Positions 1-10,452 of a stretch of 64,000 nt of DNA are shown here, in pieces. The notes under the pieces are model-generated. The model saw nothing but the letters and a program-made list of their open reading frames with translations. It was not told where the DNA came from and searched no databases. The stretch is from the NCBI RefSeq assembly GCF_026191185.1, contig NZ_JAPHOV010000001.1:1235001-1299000 (forward strand). Direction: 5' to 3'. Made by a program: the position numbers and the translations under genes. Source of the DNA: Legionella sp. PATHC032. Lineage in GTDB: Bacteria; Pseudomonadota; Gammaproteobacteria; Legionellales; Legionellaceae. Numbering within the stretch: position 1 is the stretch's first letter; each line of letters starts with the position of its first letter.

Positions 1-2
1 AC

Positions 3-941
3 AAATCTTTAATTACTCATAGAATCAAACAAGCCAGTCTGGTTAGACGATGTCTTGATTTGCCAAATGAACAGACTAATGCTTATCGACTGTTCAACAG
101 TGAAGCGGATGGACTTTCTGGTTTAACGATTGACTGCTTCAATGAATATTGTGTTATAGCGAGTTCTGCTTATTGGGTAGAATTGAATAAATCGATTATT
201 GTTCAGGTGTTGCAAGAGCTATTCCCGCATAACCATATCATTTGGCTTCCTCAAAACAAACCGTTATCTCAAGATGGTTGGAAAGAAATCCATATGGAGA
301 AAAGTCAGGATAGCACGCAGGTTATGGAAGAAGGTGTTCTGTATCATGTTGAATTTGCGCATACCCAGAAAACTGGATTGTTTCTTGACCAAAGAGAAAA
401 TCACAAGAGGATAGCAAAACTATCCAGGGGAAAAAAAGTCCTGGATCTTTATACTTTTACCGGAGGGTTTGCTTTGCACGCAGCGAAAGCGGGCGCTCTT
501 CATGTTACTGCTGTAGATAGCTCCGCACAGGCAATAGAGCAGGCTAAAAATAATGCTGTTTTAAATCACTTAAATAATATTGAATTTATTAAAGCAGATG
601 CCAGAGAATATCTGAAAATGGCCGGTGAATATGATGTGGTGATTCTTGACCCACCAAAACTGGTTCCTTCACAGAAACATTTACAGCAAGCTAAAAATTA
701 TTACCGATTTTTACACAGAGAAGCATTTAAATATATGAAAACAGGATCTTTAATGATGACCTGCAATTGTTCTTCAGCACTTTCATCTCAGGATTTTTGT
801 TCTCTGGTAAGCGCTCAGGCTGTTGCGATGGGAAAGCAGGCGCGTATTTTAGGCGTATACGGGCCAGCAAGCTGTCATCCCACTTTGGCAGCCTTCCCAG
901 AAGGAAATTATTTAACAGCAATTTTATTTGCATTGGTGTAA
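3..941 (+). CDS. RlmI-like class I SAM-dependent rRNA methyltransferase (5' end outside window)
   Basis: The frame is open to the left edge, so the gene begins outside the window; a TTG near position 60 is not the true start. About 313 residues are visible, whereas RlmI-type rRNA cytosine-5 methyltransferases are near 400 residues, so the missing part is probably the N-terminal PUA domain. Seen: the EEHD-type segment (NSEADGLSGLTID), SAM motif I (KVLDLYTFTGGFALHAA), the following acidic residue (VTAVDS), motif IV (VVILDPPKL) and a Cys-rich TCNCSS segment near the C-terminus. By family knowledge it methylates 23S rRNA in the cytoplasm; the exact target base is inferred. No operon partner is visible downstream. 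Confidence 0.8.
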   Translation, partial: KSLITHRIKQASLVRRCLDLPNEQTNAYRLFNSEADGLSGLTIDCFNEYCVIASSAYWVELNKSIIVQVLQELFPHNHIIWLPQNKPLSQDGWKEIHMEKSQDSTQVMEEGVLYHVEFAHTQKTGLFLDQRENHKRIAKLSRGKKVLDLYTFTGGFALHAAKAGALHVTAVDSSAQAIEQAKNNAVLNHLNNIEFIKADAREYLKMAGEYDVVILDPPKLVPSQKHLQQAKNYYRFLHREAFKYMKTGSLMMTCNCSSALSSQDFCSLVSAQAVAMGKQARILGVYGPASCHPTLAAFPEGNYLTAILFALV

Positions 942-1065
942 AAGGACCTTGATTTTTAAATCATGAATGTTATTGGGTTGATTTTTATTGTATAATATTT
1001 GATTGGTTTGGTCTTAATATGTATAATCAGTGTTTGTTGCAACAGAATAAATTAATCATCATTTA

Positions 1066-2214
1066 ATGGGTATAGCATTGAAAATCAAGTCAATTATTTT
1101 ATCTTTTTTTCTTATTTTGGTGACTAATGTAGCTTGCGCTGCTGAAGTGAGTTTAAGAGATAAAATTGGACAGATGATAATATTAGGATTCCAAGGCAAA
1201 GTGGTTGACGAGAAATCACCTATTGCCCAGGCCATTGAGAAAGACAATATTGGTGGTGTTATTCTTTTCGATTTTAATCAGCAGTCACAAACTTTTGATA
1301 AAAATATAGAAAGTCCAGAACAAGTCAACCAGTTAAATAATCAGTTACAAGTACTAACACAAAAAGCCAATCATAAGTATCATAGAGATAATTTACCATT
1401 GTTGGTTTCAGTTGATTACGAGGGAGGAAATGTAAATCGATTACATCCACGTTATGGATTCCCCGAAATGCCTTCGGCAAAAGACGTTGGTTCCATGTCG
1501 CTGGAGAGAGCTAATGCGTCAGCAAAATTGATGGCAAATACTTTAAAATCAACAGGATTTAATTTGAATTTCTTCCCTGAATTAGATGTGAATATAAATC
1601 CTGATAATCCTATCATAGGTAAAAAAGACAGGAGCTTCTCTTCGATACCGGAAGTTGTCACTCAATACGCACAACTTTATACAGAGCAGTTTATAGAACA
1701 TCAAATACATTGTTCTTATAAACATTTTCCGGGACATGGCAGTTCATTATCTGATTCACATTTAGGTTTTGTAGATATAAGTGATACCTGGAGCGAGCAG
1801 GAGCTAATCCCTTTTTTACAACTATTGTCTCAACCCAAGCATTGCGATATGGTGATGATAGCTCATATTGTCAATAGAAAACTGGATATGACAGGACTTC
1901 CTGCCAGCCTTTCTTACCAGATCATTAACGGATTATTGCGTCGTGATTTAAAATTTGATGGGGTTGTGATCACTGATGATATGCAAATGAAAGCAATAAC
2001 AAATTATTATGGATTAGAGGCTGCTGTTACACTTTCAATTAATGCAGGAGCAGATATGCTAATATTTGGTAATCAATTAGTAGAAAAATTTCAAGGCTCG
2101 AAAGAAATTATTGACATGATAGAGCAAAAAGTTCGCTCTGGGGAAATTTCTGAACAAAGGATTAATGAAGCTTATCAGCGAATTGTAAAAATGAAGAGGT
2201 CTTTTAGTTATTAG
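1066..2214 (+). CDS. Secreted glycoside hydrolase family 3 protein (NagZ-like beta-N-acetylhexosaminidase)
   Basis: 382 residues. The N-terminus has basic residues, a hydrophobic stretch and an ACAAE end, which looks like a signal peptide cut near residue 26. The GH3 domain shows VDYEGGNVNRL, the KHFPGHGSS loop that carries the catalytic-assist His in NagZ-type enzymes, and VVITDDMQMKAI with the nucleophile Asp. NagZ enzymes remove GlcNAc from anhydromuropeptides and are normally cytoplasmic; an exported copy is unusual, so the substrate could be periplasmic peptidoglycan or environmental GlcNAc polymers. The ATG has only a weak upstream ribosome site. No neighbour shares its strand closely enough to call an operon. 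Confidence 0.8.
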   Translation: MGIALKIKSIILSFFLILVTNVACAAEVSLRDKIGQMIILGFQGKVVDEKSPIAQAIEKDNIGGVILFDFNQQSQTFDKNIESPEQVNQLNNQLQVLTQKANHKYHRDNLPLLVSVDYEGGNVNRLHPRYGFPEMPSAKDVGSMSLERANASAKLMANTLKSTGFNLNFFPELDVNINPDNPIIGKKDRSFSSIPEVVTQYAQLYTEQFIEHQIHCSYKHFPGHGSSLSDSHLGFVDISDTWSEQELIPFLQLLSQPKHCDMVMIAHIVNRKLDMTGLPASLSYQIINGLLRRDLKFDGVVITDDMQMKAITNYYGLEAAVTLSINAGADMLIFGNQLVEKFQGSKEIIDMIEQKVRSGEISEQRINEAYQRIVKMKRSFSY

Positions 2215-2341
2215 AGGTTCTCTGGTGAGAGTGTCTTGATTATCTGGGTACTACGGACAAGCTGAGGCTGGTAAGCGATGTGGGTTAATGATCAAAAAAC
2301 AGATATTAAAAATAGGATTTTTCAAATTAAGGTGGCATTCA

Positions 2342-3067
2342 ATGAAAAAAGTGCTGAAAAAGGAAGATGCAGCGAATAAAAAATTGGGAGTTTTGATTTA
2401 TGAAAACGTCCAGCCCATGGATGTGATTGGACCGTGGGAAGTGTTTGCAACCTGGAAAACTATTCTTGATGCCCCTATTGACATGTTTCTGGTGGCAGAA
2501 ACCAGTAATGAAGTTTGTTGCGCAAATCAAATAAGTCTGAAACCTCATTGTGAATTTAATAATGCCCCACAATTTAATTATTTACTGGTTCCAGGTGGGG
2601 TTGGTAGAAGAGAGCAAATATATAATTCAAACTTACTTCTTTTTTTGAAAAAACAGGCTGAAAACAGTGAGTATTTGCTTTCTGTTTGTACTGGAGCATT
2701 TTTATTGCATGCGGCGGGGCTATTGACTAATCATCAAGCAACAACTTATTGGCGTGCCATTCCTGAATTAAAATCTTTTGATGATGTCCAATTGGTTGAA
2801 AAACGCATCGTTAAGTCAGATAAAATTTGGACTACTGGTGGAATTTCCAGTGGTATTGATATGGCATTTGAGTTTATTTCAACCATTGCTGGCAATGATG
2901 TTGCAGGAAAAGTACAGTTGCTTTTTGAATATTTCCCTCATAATAAGCTGTATTGTCAGCCTGCTATGGTGAGTGAGTTGCCTTCTTACTATGCAACTAA
3001 AAAAGAGGGGGCGGTGTTGGCAATGAATTTGCCTGATTACATTAAAGAGTATTTCAAGAAAAGTTAA
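2342..3067 (+). CDS. DJ-1/PfpI family glutamine amidotransferase-like protein
   Basis: 241 residues from the ATG at 2342, chosen because AAGGTGG sits about seven bases upstream; an in-frame ATG at 2288 has no such site. Seen: GVLIYENVQPMDVIGPWEVF at the start of the fold, SVCTGAFLLHAAGLL with the nucleophilic-elbow Cys, and TTGGISSGIDMAFEF near the C-terminus. This resembles the amidase-like half of GlxA-type AraC regulators, but no helix-turn-helix domain follows, so it stands alone. Members include isonitrile hydratases and stress proteins; the reaction here is unknown. Confidence 0.75.
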   Translation: MKKVLKKEDAANKKLGVLIYENVQPMDVIGPWEVFATWKTILDAPIDMFLVAETSNEVCCANQISLKPHCEFNNAPQFNYLLVPGGVGRREQIYNSNLLLFLKKQAENSEYLLSVCTGAFLLHAAGLLTNHQATTYWRAIPELKSFDDVQLVEKRIVKSDKIWTTGGISSGIDMAFEFISTIAGNDVAGKVQLLFEYFPHNKLYCQPAMVSELPSYYATKKEGAVLAMNLPDYIKEYFKKS

Positions 3068-3116
3068 TTTCTTAATAGTAGTTTAAAAAATTAACTAGTC
3101 ATGATTGATAATTACT

Positions 3117-3141
3117 GGAGATCCTGGTTAGAGAGATCTCC
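3117..3141 (-). terminator. Possible hairpin after the his operon
   Basis: GGAGATC at 3117-3123 pairs with GATCTCC at 3135-3141 around an 11-base loop, just beyond the end of hisIE. No T run follows on the minus strand, so termination is only a suggestion. Confidence 0.3.
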
Positions 3142-3155
3142 CATGGAATAGACAG

Positions 3156-3779
3156 TTAAGTATGTACACTTCTGTCCCTTGCCTGTAGACACAATAAAAC
3201 ATCATAAAAACTTAATTCACAAGCTTTTAAAAGCACTAATAAATGATAAATGAAATCAGCTGTTTCGTTGATAAGTTCTTCTTTATTGTTACTAACAGCA
3301 GCTATCACTGTTTCTACCGCCTCTTCTCCTAATTTTTGAGCACATCTGTCCACCCCAGAATCCAAGAGTTGGGCTGTATAACTGTTTGGATTTTTTTCCT
3401 CAGCACGCTCGTTAATTAATTCAATCAAACCATCAAGAAAACCAAGGGTATAATTATTATGTGGTTGATAGCAGGTTGAGTAACCTAAATGACAAGCTGG
3501 TCCTTTAGGAATAACCTGGATCAAAAGACTGTCATTGTCGCAATCGGCACTAATATGTTGCAGAGCCATACTATTGCCGGAAGACTCTCCTTTACGCCAT
3601 AGTCTTTTTCGACTTCTGCTGTATAAGGTCAGTTGTCCTGTAGTTAATGTGGCAATCAGTGCCTCCTGGTTCATGTAACCCAGCATCAATACTTTACCAT
3701 TTTCTGCGTTTTGGATTATTGCCGGCAATAGTCCATTCATTTTTTGCCAATCAAGAGAGTTAATGTCCAAGTCACTCAT
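3156..3779 (-). CDS. hisIE: Bifunctional phosphoribosyl-AMP cyclohydrolase / phosphoribosyl-ATP pyrophosphatase
   Basis: 207 residues, the usual length for the fused HisI-HisE enzyme, which performs steps 2 and 3 of histidine synthesis in the cytoplasm. The HisI half (about residues 1-110) shows the metal-binding ADCDNDSLL and the Cys-containing [12 protein letters not shown]. The HisE half (about 115-205) shows [13 protein letters not shown] and the helical [14 protein letters not shown]. It is the last gene of the operon and overlaps hisF by four bases (ATGA), which implies translational coupling. Confidence 0.96.
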   Translation of the reverse strand: MSDLDINSLDWQKMNGLLPAIIQNAENGKVLMLGYMNQEALIATLTTGQLTLYSRSRKRLWRKGESSGNSMALQHISADCDNDSLLIQVIPKGPACHLGYSTCYQPHNNYTLGFLDGLIELINERAEEKNPNSYTAQLLDSGVDRCAQKLGEEAVETVIAAVSNNKEELINETADFIYHLLVLLKACELSFYDVLLCLQARDRSVHT

Positions 3780-4543
3780 AGTCTTACCTCAATATTTTCT
3801 GTTTGTAATGCCAGTTTTATGTTATTGATTGCCAGTATTTTGTCATGAAAAACGCTTGCTGCCAAAGCCCCGCTGACATGAGATTTCTTAAATAATTCAA
3901 CAAAATCATCAAGTTTTCCAGCACCGCCTGATGCGATGAGGGGAACTTGGCACAGGTTTATCATTTCTGATAGCTGTGCAATATCATATCCCATTCGAAC
4001 GCCATCTGATTGCATGCAATTAAGGACTATCTCACCAGCGCCGCGGTCTTGAATTTCATGTATCCATTCTCGAGTTTTACGTTTTGAATTGATACTTTTA
4101 TTTTCATTGCCTGTATACTGATAGACATAATAATCATCAACTATCCACTGACTATCAATCCCTATAACCACACATTGTTTTCCAAACTCTTTGCTCAATT
4201 CGTTAATCAATGAAGGGTTTTCCAATGCAGGGCTGTTGATTGAGATTTTGTCTGCACCGGCATTTAATATTGATCTTGCTTGGTGCAAGGTTCGGATGCC
4301 TCCAGCCACTGTGAATGGAATATTGATAGTAGCCGCCACTTTATTGACCCAGCCAGGACAAACAGATCGGTCATCGCTACTTGCTGTAATATCATAAAAT
4401 ACCAATTCGTCTGCACCCGATGCTGAGTAGTGAGCAGCCAAGGGGAGTATGTCTCCAATTATTCTATGATTGCGAAATTTTACTCCCTTGACAACCTGAT
4501 TATCTCGAACGTCAAGACAGGGAATGATTCGCTTGGTTAACAT
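3776..4543 (-). CDS. hisF: Imidazole glycerol phosphate synthase cyclase subunit
   Basis: 255-residue beta/alpha barrel that combines PRFAR with ammonia from HisH to make imidazole glycerol phosphate and AICAR. The two catalytic aspartates are in the expected places: D11 in IIPCLDV and D130 in VVIGID. Phosphate-binding glycine segments ([15 protein letters not shown]) are present. It overlaps hisA upstream by seven bases and hisIE downstream by four, so it is part of one transcript. Confidence 0.97.
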   Translation of the reverse strand: MLTKRIIPCLDVRDNQVVKGVKFRNHRIIGDILPLAAHYSASGADELVFYDITASSDDRSVCPGWVNKVAATINIPFTVAGGIRTLHQARSILNAGADKISINSPALENPSLINELSKEFGKQCVVIGIDSQWIVDDYYVYQYTGNENKSINSKRKTREWIHEIQDRGAGEIVLNCMQSDGVRMGYDIAQLSEMINLCQVPLIASGGAGKLDDFVELFKKSHVSGALAASVFHDKILAINNIKLALQTENIEVRL

Positions 4544-5256
4544 AATAATTCCTCGAAATTTACATTATCTTGATAAAGCATTAAACCAAGGATTACGGCG
4601 GATATTCCTAATGAATCGAGCGTTGTAATATCCTGCAAATGACGAATTCCCCCTGAGGCTTGCCAGGCAATCTGAGGAAAATATTTAACTGCTTGTTGAT
4701 ACAAATCGAAATTAGGTCCACTCATCATGCCATCGCATGCGATATCTGTACAAAGTATTTGCTTTATCCCAAAGTTTTCGTAATAGGACACTACTTCCCA
4801 AAGATTGTTTGTACTACTATTTTGCCAGCCATTAATTGCAAGAAGCGGAACTTTTGCATCAACACGAACGTCCAGAGCAAGAATAATATTTTCGGGTTTA
4901 ATCCTTTCAATGATTTGTATTGTCAAATCACGATTTGTAATAGCTAGGCTGCCAATGACCAATTGTGAAATTCCCGCGTTAGTACATTCCAAAGCTTGTT
5001 CTACACTCCTGATTCCACCTCCGGCCTGAATCGGTATCCCTGTATTTTGCATGGAACAAATGAGCTCCAATTGTTGCATTTTCCCACTACGTGCACCATC
5101 CAAGTCTACGACGTGAAGACGTTTTGCCCCTAATTTGGCAAAGTACAAGGCTCTTTCTGTGGGAAAAATGCTAAATTGCGTTACTTGATCAAATCGTCCT
5201 TGTTTTAAGCGAACACATCGCCCTGATTGCAAATCAATAGCTGGAATAACTAACAT
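4537..5256 (-). CDS. hisA: ProFAR isomerase (phosphoribosylformimino-AICAR isomerase)
   Basis: 239-residue barrel paralogous to HisF that opens the ribose ring of ProFAR to give PRFAR. Catalytic D8 (VIPAIDLQ) and D129 (ILALDV) are both seen, as are the phosphate-gripping QAGGGIRS and ASGGIR segments. It overlaps hisH at its start and hisF at its end by seven bases each. Confidence 0.97.
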   Translation of the reverse strand: MLVIPAIDLQSGRCVRLKQGRFDQVTQFSIFPTERALYFAKLGAKRLHVVDLDGARSGKMQQLELICSMQNTGIPIQAGGGIRSVEQALECTNAGISQLVIGSLAITNRDLTIQIIERIKPENIILALDVRVDAKVPLLAINGWQNSSTNNLWEVVSYYENFGIKQILCTDIACDGMMSGPNFDLYQQAVKYFPQIAWQASGGIRHLQDITTLDSLGISAVILGLMLYQDNVNFEELLC

Positions 5257-5849
5257 GCAGACTCCAAAGATAAAAAATTATTTAGTAATACCATGCCAAC
5301 ATCAGCTGATTTTTCTGGATGAAATTGCATGCCATAAAAATTGTCTTTTTTTACAACCGCAGTGAACTCTTCGTGATATCGACATCGGGCCAAGGCATAA
5401 GCATCTGCTTTTAGAGCATAGCTATGAACAAAATAAACATAATCATTTTCATTTAATCCCTGTTGTAATGATGATGTTTTTTGCCAATGAAGATTGTTCC
5501 ATCCCATATGAGGAACAGGATGATTTTTTTCTGTTTTTAATAACTCTGCAACCCCAGGAATCAAACCCAGACAAGGTACGTCGTCTTCTTCACTGTATTC
5601 AAACAATAATTGCATTCCAAGGCAGATTCCAAGAAGCGGTTGGGTTAATGTTCTTAAAATGTCTATTAGTCCATTTTGCTGCAAAGCCTTCATACCAGAA
5701 CGCGCTGTTCCAACCCCAGGCAAAATGACATGGCTTGCTTTTTGTATTTCTTGAGCATCATGGGTCAGCGCAAAATGACCTCCTAATCGAATCAAGGCAT
5801 TCGTTAGAGAAGTTAAATTATTCCCACTGACATCAATCACAGCAATCAT
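5250..5849 (-). CDS. hisH: Imidazole glycerol phosphate synthase glutaminase subunit
   Basis: 199-residue class I glutamine amidotransferase that feeds ammonia to HisF. The triad is complete: Cys76 in [11 protein letters not shown], His177 and Glu179 in GMQFHPEKS. The oxyanion loop PGVGTA is present. It overlaps hisB upstream by four bases (ATGA) and hisA downstream by seven, so the two subunit genes of the synthase flank hisA. Confidence 0.97.
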   Translation of the reverse strand: MIAVIDVSGNNLTSLTNALIRLGGHFALTHDAQEIQKASHVILPGVGTARSGMKALQQNGLIDILRTLTQPLLGICLGMQLLFEYSEEDDVPCLGLIPGVAELLKTEKNHPVPHMGWNNLHWQKTSSLQQGLNENDYVYFVHSYALKADAYALARCRYHEEFTAVVKKDNFYGMQFHPEKSADVGMVLLNNFLSLESAC

Positions 5850-6904
5850 AATACACCTTTGGTTGAAGGTAGATAATCATTTGTTCTTGAGCATGCCTGT
5901 CGTAAGGCTCTGCCTAAAACTTTGAAGCAAGCTTCAATCATGTGGTGATGGTTGGTACCTGTTACCTGGATGTGGATAGTTGCCCCCAACGCACTGGATA
6001 GCGATTGGAAAAAGTGAGGAACCATTTCTGTTGCCATACCGCCAACAAATTCACGTGTAAACTGACCTTTGAAATCACAAAAATTTCTGCCACTGATATC
6101 GATTGCAATGGTAGCTAATGATTCATCCATAGGAAGGGTATAACCATAACGATTAATCCCCCATTTGTCACCAAGCGCTGTTCTAATTGCTTCCCCCAAC
6201 GCAAAGGCTGTATCCTCAACCAAGTGATGCTCATCGACCTCCAAATCCCCAGAAGCTTGCAATCGCAAATCAAAGCCCCCGTGTTTTGCTACTTGTTCCA
6301 ACATGTGAGTGAAGAAGGGGATAGGAGTGTCTATGATACTGATTTGATCGCTATCCAGTTGAACTGACAAATCTATTGCAGTTTCTTTTGTTTTTCTCTG
6401 CACAGAAGCTTTGCGAGAATTGTTGATGATCGCAGCAGCCACCATTTCCCAAGTATTTGTTTTTGAAATAGGCAAGAAATTAACACCCAGATTATCAGCA
6501 AATTCTTTATCAGTATCTCGATCGCCAATTACCCATGAATAATGTTTAGCAAATGCAGCCTCTTTTAAGTAACGCTCGAGCAGGCCAGTTTTAGGTTTTC
6601 TACAAATACAGTTGTCCTCAGGGGTATGTGGGCATATCAAAATCTCATCAAAAATAATGCCTTGAGAGGAAAACAGATCCAGGATGAATTCATGGCAAAC
6701 TGCAAAATCTTCTTCTGGAAATGCCGCAGTTCCTATGCCATTTTGATTGGATACCATAATGAAGGTAAAGCCGGCTTTTTGTAATTGCAACAGCGCTGGT
6801 ATTACACCAGATGTTAATTTAATTTTATCCAGAGAATCGACTTGAAAATCAAAAGGTTCTTCAACTAAAGTGCCATCGCGGTCAATAAATAAAATCTTTT
6901 TCAT
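5846..6904 (-). CDS. hisB: Bifunctional histidinol-phosphatase / imidazoleglycerol-phosphate dehydratase
   Basis: 352 residues, the enterobacterial-type fusion. The N-terminal HAD phosphatase (about 1-160) starts with [12 protein letters not shown], giving D8 and D10, and carries the Zn site [14 protein letters not shown]. The C-terminal dehydratase (about 165-352) has the metal-binding [10 protein letters not shown] and [13 protein letters not shown]. It performs two non-consecutive steps of the pathway. The start overlaps the end of hisC by 23 bases. Confidence 0.97.
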   Translation of the reverse strand: MKKILFIDRDGTLVEEPFDFQVDSLDKIKLTSGVIPALLQLQKAGFTFIMVSNQNGIGTAAFPEEDFAVCHEFILDLFSSQGIIFDEILICPHTPEDNCICRKPKTGLLERYLKEAAFAKHYSWVIGDRDTDKEFADNLGVNFLPISKTNTWEMVAAAIINNSRKASVQRKTKETAIDLSVQLDSDQISIIDTPIPFFTHMLEQVAKHGGFDLRLQASGDLEVDEHHLVEDTAFALGEAIRTALGDKWGINRYGYTLPMDESLATIAIDISGRNFCDFKGQFTREFVGGMATEMVPHFFQSLSSALGATIHIQVTGTNHHHMIEACFKVLGRALRQACSRTNDYLPSTKGVL

Positions 6905-7976
6905 AAGTTAATCCTGCTTCATCAGCGTTAAATGAGGATAAGGCATTAATCAATAATTGATTTTGTTCATCATGACCCACGGTAATGCGAAGGTGATCAT
7001 GCAATAAAGAGGTCGAAGGAAAATCTCTTACTGCTATGCCATGATGGGCAAGCCAAGTGGTCAATTGTTTTGAGTATCGTGTTTGAATAAGAATAAAATT
7101 GGTTTCCGTAGGATAAATTTTTTCAATGATTGGATTCTCGGCGAATTTTTTTATAACCCAGGCACGAGATGATTTGATCTGCTCAATATTTTGTGTGAAC
7201 CAATTGCTATTATTCAAAGCTTTTTTAGCTAGTTCCATGCCAGGAGTGGCAATAGCATAGGGAGCAATGATTTTATTAAAGGCTTGAATAATATGGCTCT
7301 GAGCTATAATGCAGCCTAAACGTAATCCCGCCAGCCCATAGGCTTTTGACAGAGTTCTTAAGACAATCAGATTTTCAAACTCTCCAATTAAGGACGCAGC
7401 GCTTGGCGCATTTGCAAACTCTATATACGCTTCGTCCACAACTATAATAGATTGATTCGCATACAGTTCGCATGTTTTGGCAATTAGACTTAAATCCACT
7501 AAATTACCAGTCGGGTTATTAGGACTACAAAACATGATAACTTTGCAGTTCGGCTTCCAGTTATTTTTAATTTGATCCAAGGTGAGGCGAAAATTAGTCT
7601 TTATATCCAGAGGGCATTCGATCAATTCTGCTTGTTGTAGCCGAACATAAAAAACGTACATCGGGAAAGTAGGGGGAAATTGCATGAAAGCGTCTTTTCC
7701 TGCAGTTAGAAAAAGTCTGGTTGTCAAATCAATCCCATCATCACTCCCTCTTGTAAGTACTATTTGATCGGAATTGATGTGGTAACCTTTTGCCAATTGC
7801 TTTTGCAGATCCATTTGTAAACCGATGTTTGGATAATAATTTAAATTATGTCCATCCATAGTAACTGGTGACCAAGGCAGTTCATTGGCATGTGAACGGT
7901 AGCGAGCACTCTCTCCACCGGGGATATAATTTTGGCTATTTAATAAATCTGGGCGAACTAGATTAAGTATGGGCAT
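6882..7976 (-). CDS. hisC: Histidinol-phosphate aminotransferase
   Basis: 364-residue fold-type I PLP enzyme that converts imidazole acetol phosphate and glutamate to histidinol phosphate. Seen: [20 protein letters not shown] with the PLP-pyridine Asp, and [16 protein letters not shown], in which Lys211 should form the Schiff base. Its start directly abuts the stop of hisD and its end runs into hisB. Confidence 0.96.
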   Translation of the reverse strand: MPILNLVRPDLLNSQNYIPGGESARYRSHANELPWSPVTMDGHNLNYYPNIGLQMDLQKQLAKGYHINSDQIVLTRGSDDGIDLTTRLFLTAGKDAFMQFPPTFPMYVFYVRLQQAELIECPLDIKTNFRLTLDQIKNNWKPNCKVIMFCSPNNPTGNLVDLSLIAKTCELYANQSIIVVDEAYIEFANAPSAASLIGEFENLIVLRTLSKAYGLAGLRLGCIIAQSHIIQAFNKIIAPYAIATPGMELAKKALNNSNWFTQNIEQIKSSRAWVIKKFAENPIIEKIYPTETNFILIQTRYSKQLTTWLAHHGIAVRDFPSTSLLHDHLRITVGHDEQNQLLINALSSFNADEAGLTYEKDFIY

Positions 7977-9272
7977 TTAAACCTCCAGAGCATTAAGTCT
8001 TACCTGAACCGCATTGGCATGAGCATCCAAACCCTCTATTTCTGCTAAAGTCATTGCTGATGGACCTAAATTACGGATACCCTCCTGATTTATGGCTTGC
8101 ACGGTAAATCGTGTCATAAAATCAAAGGTAGAGAGCCCACTATGGTTTCTGGCAAAACCACAGGTGGGTAACACGTGATTACTTCCGGTCACATAGTCTC
8201 CCATTGTTTCTGCTGCCCAAGGACCAAGAAATACTGTTCCGGCCGCTACGATTTTCTCAACCCAGGGTTCGGGTTTTTTTCTGTTAATGATCAGGTGTTC
8301 CGGAGCGTAGGAGTTAATAATATCCAGTTGTTCCGATGGATTAGTACATATAATAATCATGCTATTGACGAGTGATTGTTTAATAAATTTTGTTCTTGAC
8401 AAATAACTCATCTGAATTTCCAGCTGTTGATTAACGTGGTTTGCCAATTCACAATCATCGCAAATTAAAATAACCTGCGAATCCGGACCATGTTCAGCTT
8501 GGGCTAATAAATCTGCAGCAATAAATTCAGAGTTTGCTTGATTGTCTGCAAGAATCATCACTTCAGATGGCCCAGCGGGCATGTCAACCGCAGCTCCGTC
8601 GGCGTCAATTGCAACTAAAGTTTTTGCCTGAGTGACATAGCTATTACCCGGTCCGAATATTTTATCCACTTTGATGACACTTTCAGTGCCATAAGCCATA
8701 GCTGCTATGGCTTGAGCTCCACCTATAGCGTAAATCGTGTCGATACCACATAATCTTGCAGCTACGAGTATATGTTCGTTAATTTCCCCTTCCACATCAG
8801 GGGGAGTACAAAGCACTTTTATTGGGCAACCCGCTACCTTTGCCGGTATTGCCTGCATGAGAAGTGAAGAAACTAAAGGTGTTTTATTTCCTCCAGGCAC
8901 ATACAAGCCGACTTTTTGGATTGGTCTGTAGACATTGCGGATTGTAATTCCTGATGCAGTCGAAATCTCGGTATTTTCAGGTAACAAAGACTGGTGATAT
9001 GACGAGATTGTTCCAATGGCTTGTTTTATAGCAGTGAGGGCATTTTGCGGTATGTTTGCCTGTTCAATTTTTTCCTGAGGAACCTGTAAATATTGTAAAT
9101 TGACTCTATCAAACCGTTTGGTTAAATCATAAAGTGCTTTATCTCCTGATAATTGAACCTGATTTATAATTTCCAGCACATTTTCTTTTATTGCAGAACT
9201 CTGTCGCGGTCTTGAAAGGCATAGCTTTTTATCGTTTTCAGACAGTAATTGCCAGTTTTTAATTGTTAACAT
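7977..9272 (-). CDS. hisD: Histidinol dehydrogenase
   Basis: 431-residue Zn/NAD enzyme that oxidises histidinol to histidine in two steps. Family hallmarks seen: VGLYVPGGNKTPL, FGPGNSYVTQAK, DMPAGPSEVMIL, AEHGPDSQ and the C-terminal GSNHVLPTCGFARNHSGLS with the catalytic and metal-binding His residues. Length is normal. It lies 5 bases after hisG and abuts hisC. Confidence 0.97.
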   Translation of the reverse strand: MLTIKNWQLLSENDKKLCLSRPRQSSAIKENVLEIINQVQLSGDKALYDLTKRFDRVNLQYLQVPQEKIEQANIPQNALTAIKQAIGTISSYHQSLLPENTEISTASGITIRNVYRPIQKVGLYVPGGNKTPLVSSLLMQAIPAKVAGCPIKVLCTPPDVEGEINEHILVAARLCGIDTIYAIGGAQAIAAMAYGTESVIKVDKIFGPGNSYVTQAKTLVAIDADGAAVDMPAGPSEVMILADNQANSEFIAADLLAQAEHGPDSQVILICDDCELANHVNQQLEIQMSYLSRTKFIKQSLVNSMIIICTNPSEQLDIINSYAPEHLIINRKKPEPWVEKIVAAGTVFLGPWAAETMGDYVTGSNHVLPTCGFARNHSGLSTFDFMTRFTVQAINQEGIRNLGPSAMTLAEIEGLDAHANAVQVRLNALEV

Positions 9273-9277
9273 ATGAA

Positions 9278-10159
9278 TTACTCCAGCATTTTTTCAATGG
9301 GTAATACCAGGATGGAGCTGGCACCTAAATATTGAATTGTCTCTAACGTATTCCAAAACACACCTTCACTGGAGACGACATGCACTGCAACCTTCTCATT
9401 GTTGCCTGGTAATGGAAGAATGGTTGGGGATTCAGCGCCTGGTAATTTTTGAGCAATTCGCTCAAGGGCGGATTTGGGCGCGTGAAAAACAATGTATTTT
9501 CTTTCCTGAGCTTGCTGGACAGCCTGTATTCTTCTGGCAAGCATGGCAAACAACTCTTGAATATCAGGATCCAATTGCCTCTGAGTTTGAATAAAGACGG
9601 CCTGACTATTGAGAACAGTATCGACTTCTTTGAGTTTATTATCTTCGAGTGTTTGGCCAGTGGATACCAAATCGCATATGACATCAGCCATTCCCATTCG
9701 TGGTGCTACCTCAACTGAGCCAGATAATGTCAGAATTTCCGCACTAATTTTTCGTTCAGCAAGATAATTGTTGAGTAAATTTGGATAGCTCGTGGCAATT
9801 CGCTTCCCATCCAAACTACCGGCTCCTTGATAGTCGAATGCTTCTGGTACTGCTATCGATAAACGACAAGTACAACTGCCTAATGCCAATATTTTTCTAT
9901 AGACTTTGTCTGGTCTGTTAAAAGAAGCTTCCAGCAGCACATTTTCTCCCACGATGCCACCATCACATAAACTGTCGAATACGAGAGTAGGGATGTCATC
10001 ATCGCGAACAAATAGTAAATCGATTGGAAAATTATCAACATGAGTTAATAATGCGTTTGGTTTAATACGAAACTTTAAACCACAGCGTTGCAGGAGATTT
10101 AAAGATTCATCTGATAATCGGCCTTTTTTTTGTAAGGCCAGACGTAAACGATTTTTCAC
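9278..10159 (-). CDS. hisG: ATP phosphoribosyltransferase (long, self-regulated form)
   Basis: 293 residues, so the long HisG form with a C-terminal ACT-like regulatory domain that binds histidine; HisZ is not needed. It catalyses the first committed step, ATP plus PRPP. Seen: the N-terminal LRLALQKKGRLSDESLNLL, FVRDDDIPTLV, the PRPP loop region (DVICDLVSTGQTL) and a C-terminal domain of about 75 residues from IVFHAPKSAL. It overlaps the upstream TrpR-family gene by four bases. Confidence 0.96.
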   Translation of the reverse strand: MKNRLRLALQKKGRLSDESLNLLQRCGLKFRIKPNALLTHVDNFPIDLLFVRDDDIPTLVFDSLCDGGIVGENVLLEASFNRPDKVYRKILALGSCTCRLSIAVPEAFDYQGAGSLDGKRIATSYPNLLNNYLAERKISAEILTLSGSVEVAPRMGMADVICDLVSTGQTLEDNKLKEVDTVLNSQAVFIQTQRQLDPDIQELFAMLARRIQAVQQAQERKYIVFHAPKSALERIAQKLPGAESPTILPLPGNNEKVAVHVVSSEGVFWNTLETIQYLGASSILVLPIEKMLE

Positions 10160-10452
10160 AACTTCTCCAATCTTTCAGCTATTAAACGATAACCGCCTGT
10201 ACCAAAGCTTAAACAACGAGCAACTCGCGTGATGGTTGTTACACTGACCCCTGTTTCTTCATGAATCGTTCTGTATGGGATGCCCTGGCGTAGCAAAGGA
10301 ACTACTTGCCATCGATCAGCCATAGACTCTAGCTCGGCAGGAGTACATAAATCTGTAAAAAACTGCATGGCCTCGTCTTCGTTTTTAAGCAAACTGATGG
10401 CTTGCATTAAGTTCGGGAGTGCAGAATTCTTAAAAGAGCCATGTATTTTCAT
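10156..10452 (-). CDS. TrpR/YerC-family transcriptional regulator heading the his operon (HisR-like)
   Basis: 98 residues with the TrpR-superfamily order: FFTDLCTPAELESMADRW, then the helix-turn-helix PYRTIHEETGVSVTTITRVARCL at about 58-80 and a C-terminal FGTGGYRLI. TrpR-like regulators placed at the head of his operons have been called HisR in some gammaproteobacteria, and the ATGA overlap with hisG supports that role here. The first ATG has no clear ribosome site and lies right beside a 14-bp palindrome, which could be its own operator. I infer autoregulated, histidine-responsive control. Confidence 0.8.
   Translation of the reverse strand: MKIHGSFKNSALPNLMQAISLLKNEDEAMQFFTDLCTPAELESMADRWQVVPLLRQGIPYRTIHEETGVSVTTITRVARCLSFGTGGYRLIAERLEKL

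Noticed and set aside
60-941. TTG at position 60 as the start of the first gene
   Set aside because: The frame is open to the window edge and the encoded sequence upstream continues the family pattern.
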